Source: CAJBNH01 sp964447285 (GTDB taxonomy: Bacteria > Myxococcota_A > UBA9042). From it: 64,000 bases of DNA. Shown here piece by piece: positions 7,525 through 16,788 of this stretch. The stretch lies in NCBI GenBank assembly GCA_964447285.1, contig CAYURO010000010.1:62001-126000 (forward strand), given 5' to 3'. The number at the start of each line of letters is the position of its first letter. Within the stretch, counting starts at the first letter, position 1. Under the pieces are notes generated by a model, which had not been told where the DNA came from, ran no database searches, and worked only from the letters and a program-made list of their open reading frames with translations. The position numbers and the translations under genes are program-made.

Positions 7525-9819
7525 ATGAACCGCCCATCCCACGTTTGGTCGCAACTGCTCTCCAGCGCACTGCTGTACACACTCTTGGCCTCGCCTTCGC
7601 TTGCGCGAGCCGATGAATCCCAGGCGCTTGCCGCACCCGCCCCGCCCACCGCATCGGACGAGCCACCGTCCGTCGATCTGCCACCGCTGGTCGTCACGGG
7701 ACGGCGCACCGAGCAGAAACTGTTCGAGGTCGACCGCAACCTACAACGCGTGGACCACAGCGATGTCCGTAAGCTGCAAGCGCAATCGATGCCGGACGCG
7801 TTGAAGGAGACGACGGGCGTTCACATGCAGTCGACCCACCGCGGCGCTGGCGCTCCGTATCTGCGTGGCCTTGTGGGACCGCAGAACCTGTTGGTGATCG
7901 ACGGCATCCGTTTCAGCAATTCTACCTTTCGCACCGGGCCCAACCAGTACCTCTCGATGCTGGACCCCTCCTCGTTCGCCCGCATGGAGGTGCTGTTGGG
8001 TCCCGGTTCGGTTCTTTACGGCGCAGATGCACTCGGCGGCGTGCTGCAGTTCTTTCCCGCCGACTTCGTGCACGAGCAGGGTTTCGGCGCTCGCGGCGGA
8101 TTGCGCTTTGCGAGTGCGGACTTGTCGACGTCCGGTTGGGCCGATGCGTCGTGGCGCAACGACAGCTTTGGCGTGCTGGCCGGCGGCGCACTGCGGAACT
8201 TCGGCACGCTGACGGCGGGCGGCGGCGTCGAGCAACCGCTGAGCGACTATCAGCAAGGCGCCTGGCACCTGCGGGCGCGCTACCAGCCCACCGACACCCT
8301 GACGCTGGACCTGACATGGCTGGGCGCGCGGCTGAACGACGCGATGCGGCTCGACGAAGTGCGGCGCCTCTCTTCGGGGATCAACCGGATTCGCCGCTAT
8401 GACAACCAGGACGACATCGGCTGGCTGGACGCGCGGTGGCGGCCCAAGCGCATGGCCCTTCGCGAGCTTCGACTGGCCGGCGCCCTGCACCGCACCCACG
8501 AGACGTCGTACCAGGTGCGCTGCACGATGGATGCGGCCCTGGCCGGCATGTCCGACTGCATCGACGCGGTCGACACCTGGCGCGACGCTCCCACGGCCCA
8601 GCCCGGCACGCCGATCGCCCGCCAGGACGAGGCCACCGACACCGTCCTGACGCCCGGCGGCTTGGTCGAGGCGCACTTCGACTTCTGGAACAAGCGGATC
8701 CGCTCTGTGGTGGGCGCTGACGCCTGGTTCGACGCGGTCGACTCCAGCAAGCGGGAGCGTCGCGCCGACAAGAACGATTGGGCGTGGAAGGACCTGACAC
8801 GAGGCAACTTCTCCGACGGATCGGCGTATGCAACGGGAGGCGCCTTTGCCCATGCCGACGCCGATGTGGCGAAATGGGGAGCCAAGTCCGTGGTCGCGGG
8901 TGCCGGCGCCAGGTTGACGCATGTGACGGCCAGCGCCCAGGACGTGCCCAGCATCGGCGATGTGGACTATGACCACACCGGCGCGGTGGCGACGGCGGAC
9001 CTGAAGTACCTGCACGGCGAAACCTTCATGTTGTACGGCAACTTCGCCCAAGGCTTTCGCGCACCGAACCTGCAAGAGTCGACGGTGCTGGGCAACACCG
9101 GCAGCAAGTTCGAGATCCCCAACGCCAATTTGAAGCCAGAGACCAGCAACACCGTCGAGTTGGGCGGGCGCGTGCAGGCCGGGGCTGTCGCGCTGCACCT
9201 CGCCGGCTTCGTGTCATGGCTGCAGGACGTGATCGACGAGCGCACGGTGCCCGAGGCTGAGTGGAAGGCGATGGGCATCGCGGCCGACGACGTGGGCACC
9301 ACCCCGGTGATCCAGCGCGTGAATTCGACCAAGGGCCTGTTCAAGGGCGCCGAGCTGACGCTGCAGGGCGGTCCGTGGTGGCAGGTGACGCCGTGGGCGC
9401 GCGCCTCGTGGGTCGAGGGAGACCTGACCGACGCCGCCGGGTTGGAGTCGCCCGCCCGCCGCATTCCGCCTGCCCTCGGGTCCGCCGGCGTGCGCTACGC
9501 CCTGCCCCGTGACCGTGGCTATGTCGAGGTCTTCTCGCGCTTTGCGGCCGCCCAGGACCGTCTGCACGCCAGCGACGAGAACGACCTGCGCATCTGCGAG
9601 GACCCCGCGCACCCCGGCAAGACCTACAAGGAGGGCGGCGGTCAGTGCCCCGGCACACCGGCATGGGCCACCGTGAACCTGCGCGCCGGCTATCGGTGGG
9701 AGGATCTGCACATCGACGCCGCCCTGACGAACCTGACCGACGCGGCCTACCGACTGCACGGGTCGGGCGTCAACGAGGCTGGAATCGGGGCTTCCGTCTC
9801 GATGACGGCCGAGTACTGA
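7525..9819 (+). CDS. TonB-dependent outer-membrane receptor
   Basis: A 764-residue outer-membrane receptor for energised import of a scarce ligand. The start at 7525 gives a standard Sec signal peptide (hydrophobic stretch to about residue 29, cleavage after SLARA). A TonB-box-like segment (PPLVVTGRR) is followed by a plug domain (about 60-180) with ALKETTGVHMQ, YLRGL, LLVIDGIR and VLLGPGSVLYGADALGG. A beta-barrel follows, ending in the aromatic C-terminus AEY. Two cysteine pairs in predicted extracellular loops (the second in the ICEDP...GGGQCPG stretch) may form disulfides. No transporter, TonB or ExbB genes are adjacent, so substrate (siderophore, cobalamin, haem or other) is undetermined. 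Confidence 0.9.
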   Translation: MNRPSHVWSQLLSSALLYTLLASPSLARADESQALAAPAPPTASDEPPSVDLPPLVVTGRRTEQKLFEVDRNLQRVDHSDVRKLQAQSMPDALKETTGVHMQSTHRGAGAPYLRGLVGPQNLLVIDGIRFSNSTFRTGPNQYLSMLDPSSFARMEVLLGPGSVLYGADALGGVLQFFPADFVHEQGFGARGGLRFASADLSTSGWADASWRNDSFGVLAGGALRNFGTLTAGGGVEQPLSDYQQGAWHLRARYQPTDTLTLDLTWLGARLNDAMRLDEVRRLSSGINRIRRYDNQDDIGWLDARWRPKRMALRELRLAGALHRTHETSYQVRCTMDAALAGMSDCIDAVDTWRDAPTAQPGTPIARQDEATDTVLTPGGLVEAHFDFWNKRIRSVVGADAWFDAVDSSKRERRADKNDWAWKDLTRGNFSDGSAYATGGAFAHADADVAKWGAKSVVAGAGARLTHVTASAQDVPSIGDVDYDHTGAVATADLKYLHGETFMLYGNFAQGFRAPNLQESTVLGNTGSKFEIPNANLKPETSNTVELGGRVQAGAVALHLAGFVSWLQDVIDERTVPEAEWKAMGIAADDVGTTPVIQRVNSTKGLFKGAELTLQGGPWWQVTPWARASWVEGDLTDAAGLESPARRIPPALGSAGVRYALPRDRGYVEVFSRFAAAQDRLHASDENDLRICEDPAHPGKTYKEGGGQCPGTPAWATVNLRAGYRWEDLHIDAALTNLTDAAYRLHGSGVNEAGIGASVSMTAEY

Positions 9820-9856
9820 GCCGTCCCTACGTCCCGCTGCAAGGGCCCAACACCGG

Positions 9857-10792
9857 CTACACCGCCCGTAGCACCACCTTCCGCTTGCGCCTGCGCCCGG
9901 GCGTCCTGCGCAACCCCGCGAGCGTCCAGTCGGCATCCACAGCCCTGCCCGCCAGCATCAGCCACTCGGCCTCTTGCTCAGACGCAGTCCCGGCCAACAC
10001 CGCCTCTCGCGACACACGCGTCGTCTCCTGCAGCGCCACCGCTCCTTCGCACGCCAACACCCACTCGAAGTGAAGGTAATCGTTGGCGGTCGACGCGATC
10101 ATGGCGGGCAGGTGCGGCTCGGGCCACGTCGCGGCCACCTGCATCAACTCGACGACCATGTCGGGCGAGGCGCGCCGCTGATCGTGCAGGCTTGCGATGT
10201 GCCCCACCGGGTCCAGCCCTTCGGCCTCGATGCAGGCGCGCACCACCCAGGTCGCGTGTAGCCAACCGCCTTCCGAGACCAGCCACTTCTCGGCGATGTC
10301 GCGGGCGGTGGCCGTGTCGCCCGCAAACAGGTGCATTCGTGCGAGGTTGCAGTCTGTCATCGCCAAAGCGTAGAAGCGGTCGGTGACGGCCGGGTCGTGG
10401 TCCGACCAGAGCTCTTCCTGCGCCTCACTCATCTGCGCGGCCGCCGCCCGACGAAAGGCCGGCCGCGCGTCGGCGAACTGCCCTGAGTGGGCCAGATAGG
10501 TGGCGTAGTTCGAAAGCAGGTGCGACCCGTGCGGCGGGTGTGCCAGCACACGGTGAAACATGCGGCCAGCGCGCTCGAATTCCTGATGCTCGGACAGCAT
10601 CCCGGCCAGCAGGGTGGCGATGTCCATATCGTGGAGGTTGCGGGCCAGCGCGCGGTACAGTAGCTCGATGGCTTGGTCGATGTGCCCTTGCCGCCGCAGG
10701 TCCATCGCCGCCTCGATGGGCGAGACGTCGCGAGCCGTCCGGGGCCTCGATCGCGGTCGTGCAACGGGGTCGTCGGGGTCGGTCGCAGCCAT
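9857..10792 (-). CDS. TPR-like helical repeat protein of unknown function
   Basis: A 311-residue soluble protein. The start at 10792 is supported by AAGGAGG 6 nt upstream; a longer in-frame reading to 10840 has no such site. After a basic, Pro-rich first 30 residues come several TPR-like helical pairs (about 38-150: AAMDLRRQGHIDQAIELLYRAL, AGRMFHRVL, ARPAFRRAA). A less repetitive helical region of about 150 residues follows, and the C-terminus is very basic (PGRRRKRKVVLRAV). No catalytic motif or signal peptide is visible. It follows the response-regulator gene's operon on the same strand, 78 bp downstream, and could be part of that transcript. Confidence 0.75.
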   Translation of the reverse strand: MAATDPDDPVARPRSRPRTARDVSPIEAAMDLRRQGHIDQAIELLYRALARNLHDMDIATLLAGMLSEHQEFERAGRMFHRVLAHPPHGSHLLSNYATYLAHSGQFADARPAFRRAAAAQMSEAQEELWSDHDPAVTDRFYALAMTDCNLARMHLFAGDTATARDIAEKWLVSEGGWLHATWVVRACIEAEGLDPVGHIASLHDQRRASPDMVVELMQVAATWPEPHLPAMIASTANDYLHFEWVLACEGAVALQETTRVSREAVLAGTASEQEAEWLMLAGRAVDADWTLAGLRRTPGRRRKRKVVLRAV

Positions 10793-10870
10793 GGCGGGCC
10801 TCCTTCGTGGCACCACCAGTATCCATGCGAATGGCGACAAGCTGTGTCGCTTGCCGACTGCGTGTCGCGT

Positions 10871-11530
10871 CTACTCGAGGCCGATCAGGCCCGTGCGAAT
10901 CGCCAGACGCACCAGCGCCGGCAGGTCGCGCAACCCCAGCTTGGCCATCAGGTTGGCGCGGTGGCCCTCGACGGTCTTCACGCTGATGCCCAGCTCGTCC
11001 GCGATGTCCTGACTCGTCCGCCCCAACGCCACCAGCCTCAGCACCTGCTGTTCGCGCGCGGTCAACACCTCGAGTCCCGGCGGACCACCGTCGGCCGCTG
11101 GCCCCTTCGCTTTCGCATCCGTCAGCAGCACCTTGGCCGCCGCTGGGCTGAAGAACGCCTGCCCTGCCGCCACCGCGCGAATCGCCGCCACCAGGTCGCC
11201 CAAACCGGACCCCTTCACCAGATAGCCACTGGCACCCGCCCGAATCGCCGGCCGCACGAACTCCTCACCGTCGTGCATCGACAGCACCAGCACCCGCGTT
11301 TCCGGCCGTCGCCCGGCAATCAGCTCCGTCGCGTCGAGACCGCTGATGCCCGGCAGCGTCAGGTCCATCACGACCACGTCGGGCTCCAGCGCGGTCGCCA
11401 GCTCGACGGCTTGGGTACCGGTGGACGCCTCGCCCACCACGGTCATGTCCTCGCGCCCCGACAGCAAAGCCCGCAGGCCCTCACGAACGATCGTGTGGTC
11501 GTCGACCAGCAGAATCCGAATCACGCTCAT
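10871..11530 (-). CDS. NarL/FixJ-type response regulator
   Basis: A 219-residue transcription factor. It has a receiver domain with phospho-acceptor Asp56 (VVVMDLTLPG), Lys in YLVKGSG, and a C-terminal LuxR-type helix-turn-helix (LTAREQQVLRLVALGRTSQDIADELGIS...KTVEGHRANLMAKLG). The ATG overlaps the TGA of the kinase gene (ATGA), so the pair is translationally coupled and surely a cognate two-component system. It is the third gene of the PstS-like / kinase / regulator unit. No target operator could be assigned. Confidence 0.93.
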   Translation of the reverse strand: MSVIRILLVDDHTIVREGLRALLSGREDMTVVGEASTGTQAVELATALEPDVVVMDLTLPGISGLDATELIAGRRPETRVLVLSMHDGEEFVRPAIRAGASGYLVKGSGLGDLVAAIRAVAAGQAFFSPAAAKVLLTDAKAKGPAADGGPPGLEVLTAREQQVLRLVALGRTSQDIADELGISVKTVEGHRANLMAKLGLRDLPALVRLAIRTGLIGLE

Positions 11531-12822
11531 GGGTTCGCCTCACTGGCTGCAGAGACCGCCGACGCCGGGAATACGACGTGGAGCCGCGTGCCTCCTCCCG
11601 GCTTCGCATCGATCTCGAACGATCCGCCCAACAACTCGACCCGCTCGCGCATCCCGACCAGGCCTAGACCCGCCCCTGAAACTGTTTGCAGATCAAACCC
11701 TTGCCCGTCGTCCTGCACCGTCAGCTCGACGCCCGCTTCGGTCGCCTGCAGCCGCACCTGAATGCGCTGCGCCTTGGCGTGTCGGGCGGCGTTGGTCAGG
11801 GCCTCCTGCGCGATGCGGAAGCACGCCACCTCAATCGCCGCGGGCACTTGAGCCGTCCCTTCCACCGTACACTGGACCGGCAGCCCGGTGCCGTCGTGCA
11901 GCGCCTGGCAGTGCCGCTCCAACGCGCGCCCCAGCCCGACTTCGGACAGCAGCGGCGGGGCCAACCGGCGCACGGTGCGGCGCGTTTCCTCGATCGACTC
12001 GTCCGCCAGCTGCAGCATGTCGTCCATCGCCTGCCGCGGCGCGTCCTCCGGGCCGGACGTTTCACGCAACACCTGGAGACGCAAGCGCAATCCAGTCAGT
12101 GTCTGCCCCAGACCGTCGTGCAGGTCCAGCGCGATGCGACGCCGCTCCTCTTCTTGCAGCCCGGCAGAACGCGCCGCGAGCTCTCGCAGCCTCGCTTGAC
12201 TGGCCTCCAGCGCCTGTACCGCCGCTGCCACCCTTGCCGCCAGCGTCTGGTTCATCCTGTCCAGCTCGCCCACCAGTCCAGAGATGCGCTCCTCTGCCCG
12301 CCGCACGGTCAACAGCGGCACCGAGCGAATCAGCCACGCCAGAGCCAACCCCAGCAGACCAAACACGATTCCCTGCGCGAAGGCCCCCTGCAGCAGCCGC
12401 CCCATGGACAGCCCCACCCACACGGCACCATGCCCCTCGCCCGGCAGGGTCAACGGCACACGGGTCCAAAGAATGCGCCCCTGCGTCTGGACTTGCGTCG
12501 GTGAGGACACGTCCAGCGCCACCCCACGCCCATCCACCACGACCAGACTAACCACGTCGGGTCGCGCCAGGTGGTTGCGCACGTGCTCGGCAAGCTTGAT
12601 CGTGTCGTAGCGCCACAATCGGGGGCGAGTCGACACCTCGCGCTGCACCAGATCGGCCACCTCGACACCGGTCGATTGAGCCAGGGCACGCAGCTCGCCC
12701 ACGCGCAAGGCCCCCCAACCCAAGGGGATCGCCAGCCAGACCACCGCCAGCACCATCACGGCGACGGGCGTCAGGCGCGCGCGCAGCACGCGGGATAGGT
12801 CGATGGGATGCGTCACGGTCAC
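11527..12822 (-). CDS. NarX-type membrane sensor histidine kinase
   Basis: A 431-residue HisKA_3/HATPase_c kinase. TM1 is at about 17-36, a short extracytoplasmic sensor spans about 37-143, and TM2 is at about 145-167. A coiled-coil linker runs from 170 to 225. The HisKA_3 motif EERRRIALDLHDGLGQ carries His235. The ATPase domain shows EALTNAARHAKA, DDGQGFD and GLGLVGMRERVELLGG. The GTG at 12822 is chosen because it overlaps the upstream TGA (GTGA) and has GGGAGG 5 nt before it. Overlap on both sides (with the binding protein and the regulator) argues that the binding protein supplies the input. The periplasmic loop shows no recognisable PAS or NIT domain. Confidence 0.9.
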   Translation of the reverse strand: MTVTHPIDLSRVLRARLTPVAVMVLAVVWLAIPLGWGALRVGELRALAQSTGVEVADLVQREVSTRPRLWRYDTIKLAEHVRNHLARPDVVSLVVVDGRGVALDVSSPTQVQTQGRILWTRVPLTLPGEGHGAVWVGLSMGRLLQGAFAQGIVFGLLGLALAWLIRSVPLLTVRRAEERISGLVGELDRMNQTLAARVAAAVQALEASQARLRELAARSAGLQEEERRRIALDLHDGLGQTLTGLRLRLQVLRETSGPEDAPRQAMDDMLQLADESIEETRRTVRRLAPPLLSEVGLGRALERHCQALHDGTGLPVQCTVEGTAQVPAAIEVACFRIAQEALTNAARHAKAQRIQVRLQATEAGVELTVQDDGQGFDLQTVSGAGLGLVGMRERVELLGGSFEIDAKPGGGTRLHVVFPASAVSAASEANP

Positions 12823-13775
12823 CGCGCGCCTCCCAACAGCGGTAGCGACTCCGCCTTGCGAATGACGGCCTCTCCCACCGGAGACGCCACACAGGCCAGG
12901 AATCGCGCCACGGCGCCGGTCGGCCGACCACTCGACACAAACAACAAGTCCTTCCAGAATGGGTACTTGCCTGCAGCGACCGCCGCCCCCGTCGGAGCCG
13001 CTCCATCGACCTTCAACAGCCGCAGCGGCCAACCGCCGGCCCGCACGGCACTCGCGTCGACCAGTCCGACCGACCCGGGCGTCGCCAGCAGCGTCTCGTG
13101 CATCGAGCGGTCGTGATACGCGACGAGCCAGCGCTGGTCCCGGCGCGCCAAATCGTCGGCCACCGCAAAGGCCGGCAGGCGCTTGCCGACCGCCGCGTGA
13201 CTCGAGTCGCCACTCTCTCGCTGCACCGGAACCACGACACGCCCGTCGGACCAGCGCGCTCGAACCCCTTGGAAAATCTGAACGATCTCCTCCCGGGTCA
13301 ACGGCTCGTCCACCACGTCGGGATGCGTCGCGACGGCAACGGGTGCACGGGCGTACGGCAACACGGTCAACCCGAGCTTCCGCTCAGCGTCGCGCAGTGG
13401 CCGTGACACCAGCGCCAGATCGATCTCGCCGTCTGCCAGAGCGCGCAGCCCGCCCGTCGAGCCCATGCCCTCATCGACGTCGATGTGCAGACTCGGGTCC
13501 GCACGGGAACACGCGTCCGCAAGTTGTCGGGTCAGCGGCACGTTGCTTCCAGAACCAGCTAGAAGTAAACGAGAATCCGGCGCACGCACCGAACGGATCG
13601 GCCCGGCAGCGTTGCCGCGCGGAGGCTCGGGTCCCCCCAGAACCGCATGGGTCAGAAAGCCGGCGCCCACCAGCAGCGGCAGCGCGACCACAGCGACCAG
13701 CGACCACAGCACGACAGGCCGCAGCAGGGGCGAGCGGTCGAGCCAGTCGGAGAGGTTGCGGGAGGTCAATGGCAC
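12819..13775 (-). CDS. Membrane-anchored PstS-like substrate-binding protein
   Basis: A 318-residue protein with a single N-terminal membrane anchor (about 20-42) and a periplasmic binding-protein fold of the PstS/PBP-like-2 type. Oxyanion-binding-type glycine/serine motifs are visible: AGSGSNVPLT (73-82) and GMGSTGGLRAL (103-113), followed by EIDLALVSRPL. GTG at 13775 has CGGAG just upstream. No lipobox and no cleavable signal are evident, so it probably stays tethered. There are no pstC, pstA or pstB genes nearby; instead the gene overlaps a histidine kinase gene by 4 bp. The context suggests a ligand-sensing partner rather than a transporter subunit. Ligand could be phosphate or another small anion (inference). 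Confidence 0.82.
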   Translation of the reverse strand: MPLTSRNLSDWLDRSPLLRPVVLWSLVAVVALPLLVGAGFLTHAVLGGPEPPRGNAAGPIRSVRAPDSRLLLAGSGSNVPLTRQLADACSRADPSLHIDVDEGMGSTGGLRALADGEIDLALVSRPLRDAERKLGLTVLPYARAPVAVATHPDVVDEPLTREEIVQIFQGVRARWSDGRVVVPVQRESGDSSHAAVGKRLPAFAVADDLARRDQRWLVAYHDRSMHETLLATPGSVGLVDASAVRAGGWPLRLLKVDGAAPTGAAVAAGKYPFWKDLLFVSSGRPTGAVARFLACVASPVGEAVIRKAESLPLLGGAR

Positions 13776-13868
13776 GTGGCTCCGCGGCAGCCGGGGGAGG
13801 AGGGGCTGTGTGGCAGGGTCAGATACCAGCGGAGGGGACGTGCTGCAATCCCGGATGACAGCGAAGGC

Positions 13869-14279
13869 CTAGAACTCGTCCTCGCGGATGCGATTTCGGT
13901 TCCAGCTGGGGATTTCGACCTCGATCTCCTCACTTCCATCGGGCACGCACTGACACGAGAGCCGGGACTGCGGCGTCAGCGCGGGTGCTGTGTCCAGCAT
14001 GTCCTCTTCGGCTTCCTCGGCACGGCGGCAGCTCGCCCCGCCCTTCTTGACGTAGACGTGGCAGGTTGAGCACGCCACCACACCGCCGCACGCGTGATCG
14101 ACCTCAATGCCGTGATGCAACAGGATGTCCAGCAGCGACCCCGGCAGCCCGTCGCGACCGTACGGCAGGTCCTGCGGAGCGACCTCGATCGGCTGCTCGA
14201 CTCCAGCGACACGCACCCGGAACGGCTGCTGCGCCGGGCCGTTGGCCGTCTGCTTCAAGTAGGGATTCACACCGCCCAT
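13869..14279 (-). CDS. fdx: [2Fe-2S] ferredoxin, adrenodoxin/Isc type
   Basis: A 136-residue plant/vertebrate-type ferredoxin. The cluster ligands are Cys64, Cys70, Cys73 and Cys109 (HACGGVVACSTC ... RLSCQC), i.e. C-x5-C-x2-C-x35-C. The last motif is of the adrenodoxin class. An N-terminal extension of about 20 residues precedes the beta-grasp fold. ATG at 14279 has GGGAG 6 nt upstream. It is the Isc-type ferredoxin, normally an electron donor in Fe-S assembly or to P450s, but no isc genes flank it. It lies 93 bp upstream of the PstS-like gene on the same strand. Confidence 0.9.
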   Translation of the reverse strand: MGGVNPYLKQTANGPAQQPFRVRVAGVEQPIEVAPQDLPYGRDGLPGSLLDILLHHGIEVDHACGGVVACSTCHVYVKKGGASCRRAEEAEEDMLDTAPALTPQSRLSCQCVPDGSEEIEVEIPSWNRNRIREDEF

Positions 14280-14403
14280 GCTCGTCTCCCGTCGCTTGCC
14301 AAGTGCGCACGCAGGGTAAGCCAGCCCGCAGGACGCGCAAGGGAAGCCGACGCAAGGGGCCCGCCGCCCTGCCCCACCTGCCGCGTCAACTCAGCGTGTC
14401 GAT

Positions 14404-16788
14404 TCAGTTCTTCGCTGACCACGTCAGCGTGTAGCCGCCGCAAACCGACGCGGACGACTTGCGATAGACCTTGGCCCACAGGGTTCCGGACTCGCTGAAG
14501 AGCCCGCCGGGCGAGCAGTTGGGGCTCACCTTGGCAAACTCGTTCGTGGTGCTCGACAGCGTCGAGCAGCAGCCCCACGACCCACCGGGACCACCGCTGG
14601 TCTTGGTACCGTTGGTGCAGGAGACCGTGCCTTCAGCGACAGAGCCTCCCTCGCAGCGGAAGTACAGGCAGACGTCGTAATCCGACGCCATCGAGGCCAG
14701 TTGCACGTTGGGCTTGATGGTGCAGCCCCAGTCGTCCTTGGCCACGAAGCTGTACCAGTCGACCTCTCCCGATGGGCTGTGCGTCGCCGTCAGGGACATC
14801 GCAGGGTCGCAGTCGCTGCGTTCGGCCAGCGCGGTGGCAGAGCCACTCGAGTCATTCAGCTCGTACTTGTCGGCCGTGGACGTGCCGATGCACTGGCCGT
14901 TGCTGCACTTGTCGGCCACGGTGCAGGTCGAGCTGTCGCTGCACGATCCGCCGTTGTTCGACGGCACCTTGACGCAAGAACCGCCCGAGCACGCCCCAGC
15001 GTTGCACTGGTCCCCGGCGCCAGAGCAGTCCTTCGCGGTGCCCTTGCACACCCCGCCCGCGCACGCGTCGTTCAACGTGCAGGCGTCGCCGTCGCTGCAC
15101 ACGGTTCCCGCCGGCTTGACCTTCTTGGTGCAGGAACCGAACTCGCACGCACCGATGTTGCACAAGTCGGTGAAGTTGCTGCAGTCCTTCGTCGTGCCGG
15201 TACACTGGCCCGCCTGACAGTGGTCGGACGACGTGCACGACTCATTGTCGTTGCAAACCGTGGCGTTCGACTTGGGCTTCTGGACGCACACGCCCCCTTC
15301 CGCACACACGCCGTCGTTGCAGATGTCGGCCGCCAAGCTGCAGTCCTTTAGCTGGCCGATGCAGCTTCCGGCCTGACAGGAATCGCTGACGGTGCAGGCA
15401 TTTCCGTCATCACACGCACCGCCTGCCTTGGGTTGCGGCACGCACTGGCCGGCTTGGCAGACGCCCGTGTTGCACGAGTCCGTCCACGCGCTGCAGTCCA
15501 ACAGCTCGCCCTTGCAGGTCCCGCCCGCGCAGGTGTCGTTGACAGTGCAGGGGTTGCCGTCGTCACACGCGCCGTCCTTGGGCCCCGCGACGCACGCGCC
15601 CTCCTCGCACACAGCCAGCTGGCACGCGCTGCCGAAAGCGGAGCAGTCCTTGGGCGTTCCCGCGCACGCACCGTTCTGGCACGTGTCGTTCTCGGTGCAG
15701 GCGTTCTGGTCGTTGCACGCCCCCAGCTTGGGGACAGGGACGCACTTGCCGGTGGTGATGTCGCAAGCCCCCGTGTTGCAGGCGTCTCCGGTGTCGGCGC
15801 ACAGCCCCTCGTCCACGCCGTCCTTGCAGTTGTCGTCCAAACCGTTGCAGACCTCGGCAGTGGGAACGGCGGCAGAGCACACCGGCTGGCCGCCCTTGCA
15901 TTCCTGAATGGTGCCGGTGCACTTGCCGAATTCGTTCTCCTGAAAGCACGGCTCGGGGACCTCAATCTCGTCGGTTTGGCCGTCGCAGTCGTCGTCCAGC
16001 GTGTTGCAGGTTTCCAGCGCCGGTTCGGTGGCCGTACACGCCGACAGCTTGCCGCCTGCACAACCGCGCGTGCCCGTGCAGCTGCCGTCGCTGGTCGTGT
16101 GGCTGCACCCGGTCTGCAGTTGGCTGGCGACGGCCGTTGCGCTGCATGGACACTCGCCCGACACGCGAACGCACTGCGCCGCCGACGTTCCAGATCCTCC
16201 GGCTGAGGTCTTGCACTCAAAGCCTGTGGGACAGTGGCCTGTCACCTCCGGGTCGCACGCCACGCCGCAGAAGCTGCCCTGATCGCCACGCGACACGCAC
16301 AGATTCGGTCCACCTCCCGGGGGGTTACAGTCGGTCGAGGTGGCGCACGGGTCGCACAACCGCGCAAAAGACGGCAGGCAGATGTAGGCGGTGTCAGAGC
16401 CCGACGCGACCTGGGTGCACAGCCAGCCCTTCTCGCACTCGCCGGAACACACCTGCGAACACACCTTGCCGCCAGCGTCCTGCACACAGAAGCCACTGTT
16501 GCAGTCGTCGTTCGTGGCGCACGGTGCGCCGTAACTGCCCGGGTCGACGACGATCTCTGTGCCCGCCCCGTCCACGACCTCGTCGCCACCCGTCTCGTCA
16601 TCCAGCACGACGCTGTCGTCGTCGGACTCGTCCGGGATCTGCACGTCTGACAAGAAGCTGCCGTCGCTGGGCTTGATGCTGTCGGGCAGCGAGATGCCCC
16701 CATCGACCGCCGCTGGTTCACTGCAACCGAACAGCGCCAGCACGACAACGACGCCGGCCAGTCCCGCACTCTGCCACTTCCGCACCAT
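14404..16788 (-). CDS. Giant Cys-rich lipoprotein with PPC-like C-terminal domain
   Basis: A 794-residue surface or periplasmic lipoprotein. The start at 16788 gives a lipoprotein signal with lipid-acceptor Cys22 (LALFGC). An acidic Asp/Ser-rich stalk (about 25-75) is followed by EGF-like Cys-rich segments. Two MopE-like motifs come next (CNTLDDDCDGQTDE and CNGLDDNCKDGVDE). Six CxDxxxCTxxDxCxxGxC modules then alternate with KDCSxxxxxCxxGxC units. The C-terminal about 130 residues (YELNDSSGSATAL ... EVDWYSF ... CGGYTLTW) resemble the pre-peptidase C-terminal (PPC) beta-sandwich seen in secreted myxobacterial proteins. Many disulfides are expected, so it must fold outside the cytoplasm. It is divergently transcribed from a larger paralogue at 17155. 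Role unknown; surface adhesion, matrix or metal binding are possibilities. Confidence 0.85.
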   Translation of the reverse strand: MVRKWQSAGLAGVVVVLALFGCSEPAAVDGGISLPDSIKPSDGSFLSDVQIPDESDDDSVVLDDETGGDEVVDGAGTEIVVDPGSYGAPCATNDDCNSGFCVQDAGGKVCSQVCSGECEKGWLCTQVASGSDTAYICLPSFARLCDPCATSTDCNPPGGGPNLCVSRGDQGSFCGVACDPEVTGHCPTGFECKTSAGGSGTSAAQCVRVSGECPCSATAVASQLQTGCSHTTSDGSCTGTRGCAGGKLSACTATEPALETCNTLDDDCDGQTDEIEVPEPCFQENEFGKCTGTIQECKGGQPVCSAAVPTAEVCNGLDDNCKDGVDEGLCADTGDACNTGACDITTGKCVPVPKLGACNDQNACTENDTCQNGACAGTPKDCSAFGSACQLAVCEEGACVAGPKDGACDDGNPCTVNDTCAGGTCKGELLDCSAWTDSCNTGVCQAGQCVPQPKAGGACDDGNACTVSDSCQAGSCIGQLKDCSLAADICNDGVCAEGGVCVQKPKSNATVCNDNESCTSSDHCQAGQCTGTTKDCSNFTDLCNIGACEFGSCTKKVKPAGTVCSDGDACTLNDACAGGVCKGTAKDCSGAGDQCNAGACSGGSCVKVPSNNGGSCSDSSTCTVADKCSNGQCIGTSTADKYELNDSSGSATALAERSDCDPAMSLTATHSPSGEVDWYSFVAKDDWGCTIKPNVQLASMASDYDVCLYFRCEGGSVAEGTVSCTNGTKTSGGPGGSWGCCSTLSSTTNEFAKVSPNCSPGGLFSESGTLWAKVYRKSSASVCGGYTLTWSAKN
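14890..15717 (-). repeat. Coding array of CxDxxxCT modules in lipoprotein at 14404-16788
   Basis: Six modules of the form C-[ND/DD/SD]-x3-CT-x2-D-x-C-x2-G-x-C, read by eye, separated by a shorter KDCS-x5-C unit. They resemble the Dictyostelium CTDC-type repeat family. The repeats are coding, not intergenic. Confidence 0.7.

Noticed and set aside
12819..13775. Component of a phosphate ABC transporter
   Set aside because: No pstC, pstA, pstB or phoU in the neighbourhood, and the gene overlaps a kinase gene. A sensory role fits better.
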